From Thoreauomyces humboldtii (lineage: Eukaryota > Chytridiomycota > Chytridiomycetes > Spizellomycetales > Powellomycetaceae), in NCBI GenBank assembly GCA_027596035.1, contig JADGJA010000549.1, forward strand, positions 1-15,360: DNA of 15,360 nucleotides, given 5' to 3'. This document shows positions 7,207 through 15,360 of the stretch, one piece after another (position 1 is the stretch's first letter; every line of letters starts with the position of its first letter). The notes below the pieces were generated by a model. That model had not been told where the DNA came from. It saw nothing but the letters and a program-made list of their open reading frames with translations, and did not search any database. Position numbers and translations under genes: made by a program.

Positions 7207-9891
7207 CTATCCGGGCGTCGAGTTGGGTGGTAACGTCGTATGTGCATCCGTCTCCATGTCGTCCGTCAAAACGTCCGTCGTGGTGGTAGACCGAGGTTTC
7301 TTGCGTGGTGGTTCCGTGCCTGTGATGCTCGATGTTTGCGAGCTATTGCGAAGAGAAAAAAGAAAAAAAGTCCACACCCGTCAGTTTCTCTGACTCGCCA
7401 TGGAACGAGTGAACACGCGACTCTTCGTTCGAGACTCACTCGTCGAGTCCCGCATCATCGTAGTTCCGTTTGCTGTCACCGCCTCCGGCAGCTCCTCGCT
7501 CAGCCTCATCGTCATTCTCCAGAGCCCTGTCAAACTCCTCGTCCAGCATGGCTTCCAGATCCACGTCGCTTCCCTGCGTGAACCCCTCGGCATCGTCGTC
7601 GTCGTCGTCGTCGTCGTCGCTGTCGTCGGCGAGGGCAGCCTCGATCTCCTCGTCCATGGCCGCGATGTCGTCTCGGTCGAGATGGTTGTACACATTGTGG
7701 TCCTGTTCCCAGGTTCCAGAGGCGATGGCCTCGTCGTCCGCGTCGAGGGTCACGTCTCGATCCGTCGTCACGTGGAGGGCTTCGGTCCCTCGACAGACGC
7801 GTTCGAGAAGGTAGGAATCTTCTTCTTCGTGGCGCCAGCGCGATATCGAATCGTAGAGCCTGTTTTTTTTTCCAAAGAAGATCAGTGACCATCCTAGGGG
7901 CCAGCAATTTCGCCGGTCCGTCTTGGTCTACGCACTGACCAATCTGGTTTCACGACAAAGACCCCAGGCATGTTCCGTGCTCTTCGGACCTTGGTCGTTC
8001 GGTTTGGCCCGTTTTGCTGGTCGTCGACGGATGGTAAGCATGTAGCTTGCTGATAAATGACGTCTGGCAGGACGATACCTGTATTGTCACCACGTGAGTA
8101 ACATCGTCCGAGAGTTCGACTGAGCACATCGCTCCAAACTGCTCGGCGCCGATCCATATGTCCTGTCTGAAAAGTCGAAGTGCAATTAGCGCCTCTGCCA
8201 GTCAACGTGCAGAAGAAGAAGTGACAACTCACTTTGATGGATCCAGATGGGACGGTATCACGCCGCTAAAGACGATCTTGACCCCGCTCAAGACATCCCT
8301 CTTTTGCTCCTCCATAATGGCGCTGACATCCGGAAGGTCATCGACCTCTGTCCCGACGTGATCGTAGAAAGAGGCATGGACATGCTTTAGGATCTCGGTC
8401 GCGCGCTCTATCTCCCTATCATCGTCGCCAAGGACCGTCCCTGTCGGCTTGTCCGGTTTCGCCTCCGCCGTGGCCGGATCCGTCCTATTTGCCTGAGTTG
8501 ACGATGGCTGGGACGACGTGGTACTGTTGGGGTTGGTCTCCTCGGCCATCTCCGCGCTAAGCCGTTCCAGCGGCCTGCTCTTTTCCAGATCGTCTAGCAA
8601 CTGGTGCTGGGTGTCATCCGAGAGGACGCTGTCGTCCTCCGCTTTGTCCTCGTCCCCGTCCGCCGCTTCCAGGAGGGCTTTCGGTAGTGGCACGATGGGT
8701 CCGGTTCGAGGCGGACCGCTGGGTGGCAGACCGAGGGCGTTGATGTCACCGGTTCCGGCGAAGAAGTTGAATGGGAGGATTTTGTATAGGTTGAGGGACC
8801 AATGCCAGACGTCCGATCGATCGTCTACAACCACCACCATGGACTGATCACTTGGGAAGAGCCGTTTGATGCTCTTGAAGTTTGACCGATTCTCGTCGCG
8901 GGAAAGGATACGATCCTTGAACAGTTTTCGATCGGGATCCAAAATGAGGGCGATCTGATCCGCATATTGGCGGGATCCCATGGTATAAATATGCATCTCG
9001 TATAGCTCGTTCATCTCGGCCAGGAACTCCCGGGTCCCTGGTCGTAGCTTGACAAAGTGTGTGTGATATGTCGGGATCTCAAACCGGTGCACGTCGGTGA
9101 GAAACTGCTGATTGGGATTCGATGGGTCGTTCATCCATTGAGCTACGGTAGGGTCGACGGTGGCGTGCACTATGGTCTGATCGAGGTCCAGGAAGAGGAC
9201 TAGCTTCTTCTCCGAAAGCAAGCGTTTCGAACGATCTCGGTCCACCTTTTCGGCTGTCCGTAGGCTCACAGTGACGCCTCGGTTGTCGTGCGCCATGTTG
9301 ATAGTTGCTCGTCCCAGGTCGTTCCCCATGTAATCTCCTCTGCCGGAAGTCTTCATTCAGCACCAAGCAACGCTGTGCTCCCTCCCTTTTTCGAGTGGCT
9401 CCTTACATGCTCAGATCTTTCCCGCAAGCTGCACACATGCCTCGAACGATGGTTTCGTGCCCACAAGGCTCCATGATGATCGCCAAAGTCATGCTTGAAA
9501 GAAAGCACGGAATCCCAATAGAAAGCATCAGCGAGCAACTCTCATCGTCCCACCCACTCCCCATACCTTCCCCCAACCAGCTCCTCACCCTATCCTCTCC
9601 TCACCTCGGATCCGTCACGACCTGTCCGGGGTTCACGAACATCTTGCTCACCCTCCCCGTGAAAGCGGACCTCCATTCCTCTCGCACATTCTTCGGGGTG
9701 ACCACTTCCTCGACCTTCTGAAAGTCACCGATCCACGTGGTCTTCTTGGTCGTGACCGATCCAAAGTACTCGTAGACGCCGAGTACGTCGTCTTTCTGCA
9801 CCTCCGTGTTGGGCTTCACGCGGATCGAGATGATCGTGATGGGGTACCGGGCCGCCGGAAGCAGCACTTTTTGCTCTGCCTCCGTCGTCAT
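7207..9891 (-). CDS. FCP1: RNA polymerase II CTD phosphatase Fcp1
   Basis: Seven exons: 9891-9605, 9493-9407, 9339-8233, 8166-8079, 8016-7940, 7859-7440 and 7342-7207, with introns of 111, 67, 66, 62, 80 and 97 bp, giving 733 aa (yeast Fcp1 is 732). It removes phosphate from the heptad-repeat CTD of RNA polymerase II and so recycles the enzyme. Order of parts: N-terminal lipoyl/biotinyl-like region (1-95); a Cys/His cluster C106-x-H108-x7-C116-x2-C119, likely metal-binding; the FCP/NIF phosphatase domain with DLDQT at 176-180 (Asp176 nucleophile, Asp178 acid/base), KLRPGTREFL at 222 and DDRSDVW at 297; a BRCT domain at about 472-568; an acidic tail with nine Asp; and a last exon with PPRKKPR, a likely nuclear localisation signal. 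A TGA at 7438-7436 is bypassed by the last intron. Confidence 0.95.
7592..7618 (-). repeat. (GAC/GAT)9 codon run encoding Asp9 in FCP1
   Basis: Nine consecutive Asp codons in the acidic region after the BRCT domain. In yeast and human Fcp1, acidic C-terminal segments contact TFIIF or TFIIB, so this fits the expected region. The triplet repeat could vary in length between strains. Confidence 0.85.
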
Positions 9892-10006
9892 TCGAAATGC
9901 CGATTTGCTGCTGGGATCGCTGGTTTGAGTTGTATTGTGCGCTAAAGATGGCGGCGATTGGTGGGAATGGGATCTGGCCAGATCGTTGGGGCGAGGAATG
10001 AGCGCT

Positions 10007-10016
10007 CCTTTTTATA
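10007..10016 (-). promoter_or_regulatory. TATA box (TATAAAAAGG) upstream of FCP1
   Basis: Consensus-grade TATA element on the minus strand, about 115 bp upstream of the FCP1 start codon, a sensible distance for transcription start plus a short leader. Confidence 0.6.
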
Positions 10017-10144
10017 GCGCGTAGGCAGGTTCGACAGACAACGCTGCGTCCGTCCAGTGCAAAAGCAACGTACTGTGTACACGGTACCCACTCGCGCAGC
10101 CATAACCTTTGCTTCTGAACCCGAGGGCCAGCAGAGCTGAATAC

Positions 10145-10154
10145 TATAAAAAGG
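10145..10154 (+). promoter_or_regulatory. Second TATAAAAAGG element, plus orientation
   Basis: Exact copy of the 10-mer used before FCP1, in the opposite orientation and 128 bp away. It faces right, towards the 3' end of PET100; no plus-strand gene that it would serve is recognised. Confidence 0.4.
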
Positions 10155-10517
10155 AAACAGTAGGTCTCTGATGGGTTTGCCGACAGAGTCCCACGGCCGC
10201 CAACAGCTTCGATTCCGTATCACATTGTCGGCCGGCTATCGCCAGACGGATCGGCCATGCGCAGTGTGGCGAACCTTCTCGACCGCTTCCCAGCGCCGAG
10301 CTACTCCCTCCGTCGTGCCCTCGTCACCGTTAGCGGACAGGACCCGAAACCAAGCATCAGAGCAGCCTATTGTTGGTCAACTCGGACTAGCCCTGGTTTC
10401 GAGCCGAGATTTCCAGCTTCTTCTTCATCCATCTTCGATCATCCGGCAAGCGAGCATCATCTGTGTGGGCGATCTATGTACAGGTATCTGCTTGTCTCCC
10501 TGCGGTGTGATCTGCTT

Positions 10518-11091
10518 CTATGCCGTAGCGCCGTCCAGCTTCTCTTTCTCCATCTGTTCACGTCGTAGCTTGCGTATCCGTGCGGACTACGGACGGGAAC
10601 ATCATCAGTCACTCTATCGACCGATATCACCCATTGGCAGATGCACCCACCTCTTCCCGAACTTCGCTCATGGAACTTGGCAGTTTCTGGCGATACGAGA
10701 TCGCGATGGAGGAAAGGAAAGCGTCAGCTAACAGCTCCTCAACCTCAAGACAAGTCATGTCTTTTCCGACTCACAAAGAGGTCCTCCTCTGGCACGCGGA
10801 ACGCAGCAAGTGCTTCGGTCTGGGTAGATGGGGACATCGTCAGCCTGCAGTCCTTTTCACCCTGCGCGTACTGATGCTAGAGTTCACCGACCTGATCCTT
10901 CCCCAGTCGATCCTGAATGTCTGGTCGGTTGTATAGGTAGAGCACGCCGATCGGGAAGAGCAGGTAGAGACCGAACTGTTTTGTCGTCGGATCGTAAGTT
11001 TCTGGCGAATACAGAGTTGTTGGCCGGCGACATGGAACCCCTGGCCTACCTTGAAAGTCTCCATGCGCACAAAGTTCCTTGGAAGAGGCAT
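10518..11091 (-). CDS. PET100: Cytochrome c oxidase assembly factor Pet100
   Basis: Five exons: 11091-11050, 10975-10892, 10819-10775, 10686-10651 and 10586-10518, with introns of 74, 72, 88 and 64 bp, all in frame, giving 91 aa. Pet100 is a small inner-membrane mitochondrial protein that helps join subassemblies of complex IV. Seen: METFKFGLYLLFPIGVLYLY, a short basic lead into one transmembrane segment with the Phe-Pro-Ile core found in relatives (E-x-F-K-F-G-x-Y-x-x-F-P), then a hydrophilic tail ending in the basic/acidic helix RIRKLRREQMEKEKLDG, like the charged C-terminus of human PET100. Either Met1 (11091) or Met10 (11064) could start; Met1 is chosen as the first in frame. Introns make up half of the locus. 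It is divergent from COA1. Confidence 0.9.
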
Positions 11092-11327
11092 GGCGTCTGT
11101 CTGTGCTGTGGGAAGCTAACTCGAAATGCGTTTGGTCGTCGTGGGGAGATGGGGAAAGTCCGAAAGGCTGCGACCATGTCCTTTTTCCCATTTCGCCGAA
11201 CCGATCTCTTCGCCATTACTCTCCGCGCCCACGGACGTGCACCCAGGCGTCAAAGGCTCTTCTACTCCAGCGCATTCATCACAGTTCCTCCTCGTTCACC
11301 CGCACGGTCCACCACACGATTCCAGTC
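11092..11327. promoter_or_regulatory. Divergent promoter region of PET100 (-) and COA1 (+)
   Basis: 236 bp separate the two start codons. No TATA box or CCAAT box is seen. An everted CCG-N6-CGG at 11223-11234 resembles half-sites of fungal Zn2Cys6 regulators but may be chance in G/C-rich DNA. Confidence 0.65.
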
Positions 11328-11729
11328 ATGTCCTCGCGTCTCCACCGCCTCCTGTCCCCTCGCTCCCCCTACCCGTACCTCGTAGCCGCCACGGCCGGTC
11401 TAGCGTGGTGGTCGACGGTGGTATACCGCAACATCTCGTCGCAAAAGTCGCACACGGGGATCTTCAAGGCGGTCATGTTCCACGTGCGACACGACGCACG
11501 GGCAGCCCAGCTCCTGGGATCCGACATCCTTCACGACCCGTTGACGCATCCCGCGATAAAGGGACGGGCCAACATGATGAAGGGGAACGCGGACGTGGAG
11601 TTTGTGGTGGCGGGAGACAAAGGGGAGGGGACGGTCAGGTTCAGGGGGAGGAGACAGGGAGAGGTGTGGGTCAGCGAGACGTTCGATCTGACGACCAAGG
11701 ATGGAGCAGAGGTCGTCGCTTTCGATTGA
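11328..11729 (+). CDS. COA1: Cytochrome oxidase assembly factor Coa1 family protein
   Basis: Single exon of 133 aa. The N-terminus is basic with no acidic residue in the first 40 or so (MSSRLHRLLSPRSPYPYLV), followed by a short hydrophobic stretch (VAATAGLAWWSTVVY), which fits a mitochondrial presequence or signal anchor of the inner membrane. The C-terminal half matches the COA1 (formerly DUF1783) domain: AAQLLGSDI, then an IKGRANMMKGNADVEFVV strand pair and the G-D-K-G-E-G-T-V-R-F motif, typical of this family (V-x-G-x-K-G-x-G-T). In yeast, Coa1 acts with Mss51 and Shy1 during Cox1 maturation. The ATG at 11328 is the first that gives the presequence. The gene is intronless although most neighbours have several introns. 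Confidence 0.86.
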   Translation: MSSRLHRLLSPRSPYPYLVAATAGLAWWSTVVYRNISSQKSHTGIFKAVMFHVRHDARAAQLLGSDILHDPLTHPAIKGRANMMKGNADVEFVVAGDKGEGTVRFRGRRQGEVWVSETFDLTTKDGAEVVAFD

Positions 11730-12741
11730 TCGAAACCCCATCGGCGTCATGTTCGGAACAAACATAGAGCCTTTCCTGATCGGATGCGTATCGACATCTC
11801 TCACTTCTTTTCATATACGAATACCTGGACATCGAGCTTTTCAACCACTCATGAAGGACGAACGGACTGCCCCTCGTCGGAAACGCTGAAGGGGAAGAGG
11901 AACGGGAGTCGGACGATGCCTTCGTCGAGAACCCCGGAACACTCGGTGGGATCTCCGCTCGGCCTTTGTATGATCGATTGCTCATTGGCCAGAGGCGACG
12001 ACAGAGGCACGGACTTGCAAAAGATGGTCAACCATACCCTCGTTCCCCGGATTTTCTCTGTCGCGCTGATGGACAACGATTCTTCCCAACCTCTCACTCC
12101 GAATCCGATTCTGCTGAACCAGCCTTGGAACCTTCCCGGGGGACCCCTGCCGGATAAAATGGGATGCAGATGGTCCCTCTGATAGTGATGAAATGAAATG
12201 GGCATCTCTCCCTCCCCATCATGTAGACTCGCGGGGGGGGGATGAAAGAGGTTCCCAAACGATATGCGTGTAATCGCCTGAAACGTGGTTTCAAACAAGC
12301 AACCCCTTTTTGGGTTTCGGGAGTCTTGTGTGCCGGGAGTCTTGTGTGCCGGTAGGCCGTTACCAAGAAACGCACACAGAGAGCAACATGTGCGTGTGTC
12401 TTTCCTTTCGGGCGGCGGTCGGTCGTTCCCCCGTCCCCCTTTGCTTGCGGCAGCTGTGAGAGAGCGAGATCTCCCCTCTTGTATACACACACACCTTGGG
12501 CTCGCTCTCCCCACAACGCACATTCCCCGCCCATTCCACAACACCGAGGATACAGGTAGATTGCATTCCCCTCTTGCGTAGTCAACGACCGACCTCCTTC
12601 GTTCCTCTCTCTGTCCGTCCACCCTCCACCTGTGCCTGCCGGCGACCCCGAAGCACCTCCCCTCGGCACGCTTCTTCGTCAGCCAACAACCTTGCTCCGC
12701 CCCTACACATCCCTCCCGCCCGCCACATTCCCTTACTCGCT
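11730..12741. other. Gene-poor 1-kb region and leader of UPF0658 gene
   Basis: No convincing gene. The left part should hold the COA1 3' UTR. The right part (about 12580-12741) is strongly pyrimidine-rich, as in fungal leaders and core promoters. The middle contains a 16-bp tandem repeat at 12318-12352. A 257-codon minus-strand open frame across 11849-12622 has no recognisable domain and a composition unlike the real genes here. Confidence 0.5.
12318..12352. repeat. 16-bp tandem repeat, 2.2 copies
   Basis: CGGGAGTCTTGTGTGC at 12318-12333 and again at 12334-12349, without mismatch, followed by CGG starting a third copy. Confidence 0.9.
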
Positions 12742-14334
12742 ATGGATTTCGACTCGCGGTCCCTCCAGAGGATACCTTCCGGAGTAACAACAGATTTCAA
12801 CCAAGGTCCTTACAGGCGGAATCAAAGCTGGATCTCCCGTCTGGTAAAGCTGCTTTCCCAACTTTTACTCTTCCTCCTTTCTCTGACCAACCGCTCCAAC
12901 ACTGTCTCTCGCAGATTCCAAAGGATCGATGGGCCAAGGTAGCCATCATCTGGTCACTCGTTCAGTTCTTCCCCATCGTGCTCGCGGAATGCATCATCGC
13001 CAAGGAGCACAGCCAATACCGAGCCGAGCTGCAGCTCGTTCCCACCATCAACGTCACCGGCACGCAAGCGGACAACCTGAAGTTGCTTATCGCCAACGCA
13101 CGTGCTCTGACGGTCTACCACGCTCTCTTCATCGTGGCACAGGCTTTCCAGCTGGTCCTGGTAGCCGACGCCGTCATCACCAGCAGCATGATCCAGATGG
13201 TCTCGACCGTCTTCTTCAACTTTGCCCTGTTCGCATACGCCGGTCTGCAGTACCATCAGGCGAGCAGCATCGGTGATCTGGCCGCCAACACCTTGACCGG
13301 GTTCACGCTCCCGGCCCCACATCCGACCAAGGGGTTGGAGGTCGTGGTCATCATCGGCATGGCTCTCTTTGTCACGGGATGGCTCGTCATCACTCAGAGG
13401 CTCTACAGGGTCTTCGGATGGTCCGTCTTCAAGGAACTCGGCGCTGACATCGCTGTTCGAAGTACGTATCCGTTCCTTTTGAAGGTAGCCCTTCGTGGCT
13501 CTGGAACTCATCCCTTTTCGTTTCTTCAGACCGATTGAAGCTGTATCACGTGTACTTGATGCTCCTGAAGCTTGACGTCTTCTTCTTCCTGGGATTCGAC
13601 GTGCAGTTCCTGGTCCTGGTCATCATCAACCAGGCATCGGCCGGATCGAGCGAAAAGTACACGCACGGACTCATCGCCATGCCTCTCACACTCGTCCTCC
13701 TCGTCATCTCTTACGTTGCGGTATGCAAATCCTCGGATCTATCCTATTTTTATTTTCGGGTGTTCGACTGTTCGCTGATCTCTGTCTGTTCCATCTCCCC
13801 TCCTTCAGATACGACGAGAGAGCCGGATCTTGATGACGTTGACGTGCCTGGGTCTTTCGGGCGGCATTGGGTACCTCATTGCAAAACTCGTCGACATCTC
13901 CCAGAACACCGAAGCGAACAAGGACAAGTACACGGGCAGCAAGGCGTCGCTTACCCTCTTCGGTATGTCTAATGAACGGACTTTTTTTCGACGCGATGTT
14001 GGTCGCTGCAAACTGACATCTTCCTTTTCGCAGAGGTCATCACGCTCCTGCTCTGCGTCGCGACATTTATCGTCGCGCTACTCAACTATAGGAACTTTGG
14101 AAAGGGACTCAAGGAGCAACGTAAGTCTCCCATGTTGCTTGGACACATCCCCGGGTTATTTTTTTCTCATATCGATCCTTCGTTCCCCTCTCAGTCAACC
14201 GGGCACGAGGTCGAGACCTCGAGCTGGACGAGACCAACATGGGAAACCGACACGCCGACCCTTACGCCTCCTCGAGAGCGAGACCGGGTCCTAACGGAAA
14301 CGGAAAGGACGACGGACGATGGTCCCTCGAGTAG
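12742..14334 (+). CDS. UPF0658 family Golgi membrane protein
   Basis: Six exons: 12742-12843, 12915-13461, 13530-13720, 13809-13962, 14034-14120 and 14195-14334, with introns of 71, 68, 88, 71 and 74 bp, giving 406 aa. It is a multispanning membrane protein with about eight hydrophobic segments, starting with AIIWSLVQFFPIVLAECIIA. It matches the fungal UPF0658 family (S. pombe SPAC1952.10c, located at the Golgi) by RLYRVFGWSVFKELGADI just before exon 3 and by LKLDVFFFLGFDVQFLVLVI after it. The molecular activity of the family is unknown to me. The C-terminal tail after the last membrane segment is hydrophilic, rich in Arg, Gly and Asn, and probably cytosolic. The ATG at 12742 gives a short polar N-terminus before the first membrane span. 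Confidence 0.9.
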
Positions 14335-14839
14335 AAAGAAAGCGAAAAGTCGTTTCTTTTGCAGAGAAGATGCTCATTAGACGGACGGAAGGGGGAGAAG
14401 AAAGGAACAGTTCGTGGCGTATCGTATTGGCTTTGGTCGTTTGCTCAGCGGATCCTTTCTAGCGTAGGTCACCCTATAGTGGCGCGTCTTCTTCGTCGCG
14501 TTTTGACACACACACACACACGCACATCCCCGATCTTTACCACATGCGCACGGACGGACGGTCTGTATTTTGTTTGTTTCTGTCCATAGAATGTTCTTGT
14601 TAGCTTCTCTCGTGTTTTTGGAAACCCAAAGGTACTGACCCCTCCTGCGTCTTCGATGACAACAGGACGTTCTCGACTTGACTGGGAAGCGGATACTTCA
14701 ACGTTCCTTTTTCGCGTTCCCATCTTCTTGGCGCTCGGAAGACTCGATTTGCATACGAGGAATAGGATTGGGAACAACCAGAAATTTTTGCGACTTGATC
14801 AACGTTGATAAAGCAACAGAGATGGAGTGCTGACATTCC
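14335..14839. other. Intergenic region between UPF0658 gene and tRNA-Trp
   Basis: No gene seen. It should include the 3' UTR of the UPF0658 gene. It holds a short AC microsatellite at 14506-14521; the rest is unremarkable. Confidence 0.5.
14506..14521 (+). repeat. (AC)8 microsatellite
   Basis: Perfect 16-bp AC dinucleotide repeat in the intergenic region. Confidence 0.85.
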
Positions 14840-14912
14840 GAGGCCTTGGCGCAATTGGCAGCGCGTTCGCCTCCAGAGCGAAAGGTTACGAGTTCGATTC
14901 TCGTAGGCCTCA
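14840..14912 (+). tRNA. tRNA-Trp (anticodon CCA), intronless
   Basis: 73-nt cloverleaf read by eye. The acceptor stem GAGGCCT pairs fully with AGGCCTC; the D stem is GCGC/GCGC; the anticodon stem is TTCGC/GCGAA, with loop CTCCAGA and anticodon CCA at 14873-14875; the variable loop is AGGTT; the T stem is ACGAG/CTCGT around TTCGATT; the discriminator base is A. All stems are fully paired. Internal promoter: A box TGGCGCAATTGG and B box AGTTCGATTCT. There is no intron after position 37. CCA is not encoded, as expected for a eukaryotic nuclear gene. Confidence 0.96.
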
Positions 14913-14915
14913 CGG

Positions 14916-14922
14916 TTCTTTT
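14916..14922 (+). terminator. RNA polymerase III terminator (TTCTTTT)
   Basis: The first run of four T residues after the tRNA, beginning four bases past the discriminator base in an interrupted T tract. Confidence 0.75.
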
Positions 14923-15360
14923 GGAGGGTTCTCGCAACAGCAGAGGTTGGGTGGGATCCTGTTTCTTTTTGATGGCGTTTGGGGGCGTTGGACCTGTCAT
15001 GGGTCGGGTGAAGGTTGGTGGAATGAGGGCTGAAGAACGCGGGGATGCGGGTGGAGTGAACGAAACCTCCGCGGCAGGGAAGTCGTGTGCTGGGTCAGAG
15101 CGATGATGGGGTTGGAGAGGTGCTCGTTGTCGTTGATGCGTCCCCGAGGAAGGTTTTCCCATCTGGTTTCATTCCGAGTCCCCCCGAGGAAAGCAAACTA
15201 GACTCCCCTGCGCAGAACGGGTGGGGTTGTCTCCTATCCGAGAGTCGTTTACATGACAAGACTTGGGCGTTGGTGAGCGTCTGGGGGACGTGCGGGAGAC
15301 TCGTCACGGAATCGTAAAGGTCGTTTCTTCAGGGGGGGGTTACGGTATTGGGGATGGTGG
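14923..15360. other. Right-end region, no assigned gene
   Basis: G-rich on the plus strand. No frame contains a domain I recognise. On the minus strand, near 15240-15320, a short frame ending in TAA with KKRPLRFRDESPARPPD could be the C-terminal exon of a gene entering from the right, but without its upstream exons this cannot be decided. Confidence 0.35.

Larger units (their letters stand above)
9892..10517. promoter_or_regulatory. FCP1 upstream region and PET100 3' flank
   Basis: 626 bp with no gene I can support. It contains a TATA element for FCP1 on the minus strand and a second copy of the same 10-mer on the plus strand. Short plus-strand open frames (for example from ATG 10257) lack any recognisable domain. 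Confidence 0.55.

Noticed and set aside
7436..7438. TGA as the FCP1 stop codon
   Set aside because: It overlaps a consensus donor, and a good acceptor with 45 further in-frame codons, including a basic nuclear-signal motif, follows.
10171..10731. 186-codon plus-strand open frame
   Set aside because: Its right half is antisense to PET100 exons 4 and 5, whose frame and splicing are well supported; the protein resembles nothing known.
12185..12281. C/D box snoRNA (GTGATGA ... CTGA)
   Set aside because: The boxes are present but no terminal stem pairs the flanks, and such short boxes arise by chance.
11849..12622. 257-codon minus-strand open frame
   Set aside because: No domain, low-complexity and arginine/cysteine-rich composition, and it contains the tandem repeat; several other frames are open here too. 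It overlaps the expected leader of the UPF0658 gene.
14698..15162. 154-codon minus-strand open frame
   Set aside because: It runs antisense through the tRNA-Trp gene. The segment PTRIELVTFRSGGERAANCA is the familiar false peptide made by reading a tRNA backwards.
1..15360. Transposon, CRISPR array, viral or metabolite cluster signals
   Set aside because: No terminal repeats, transposase or polymerase motifs, spaced repeats or biosynthetic domains were found on either strand.

Overview
This is nuclear DNA from a filamentous or yeast-like fungus, most likely a basidiomycete. The coding regions are G/C-rich at third positions. Most genes are split by many short GT-AG introns (27 reconstructed, 62-125 bp). 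The protein set is eukaryotic, and one member, UPF0658, is a fungal Golgi membrane family. The species cannot be fixed from the sequence alone. I joined exons by hand using frame continuity, splice-site form and family knowledge; no transcript data were available.

Layout from left to right: a large coiled-coil protein (+, its 5' part off the window); prefoldin subunit 6 and tubulin-folding cofactor A (both -); the spliceosomal zinc-finger protein Snu23 (+); the transcription coactivator Mbf1, the RNA polymerase II CTD phosphatase Fcp1 and the cytochrome oxidase assembly factor Pet100 (all -); a Coa1-type cytochrome oxidase assembly factor (+); a UPF0658 Golgi membrane protein (+); and an intronless tRNA-Trp(CCA) (+). 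The last ~450 bp hold no gene I can name.

Two functional pairings stand out. Prefoldin 6 and cofactor A both act in tubulin folding (nascent chain capture, then beta-tubulin holding) and lie in tandem on one strand. PET100 and COA1 both serve assembly of mitochondrial complex IV and are divergently transcribed from a 236-bp intergenic region, so they could share a promoter. Fcp1 and Mbf1 both act on RNA polymerase II transcription and are also neighbours. Snu23 and cofactor A share a 214-bp divergent promoter region.

I saw no transposon, CRISPR array, viral remnant or secondary-metabolite cluster. The less explained stretches are 2313-2969 (open, G/C3-rich frames on both strands), 9892-10517 (two oppositely oriented copies of TATAAAAAGG), 11730-12741 (1 kb with no convincing gene, containing a 16-bp tandem repeat) and 14913-15360.
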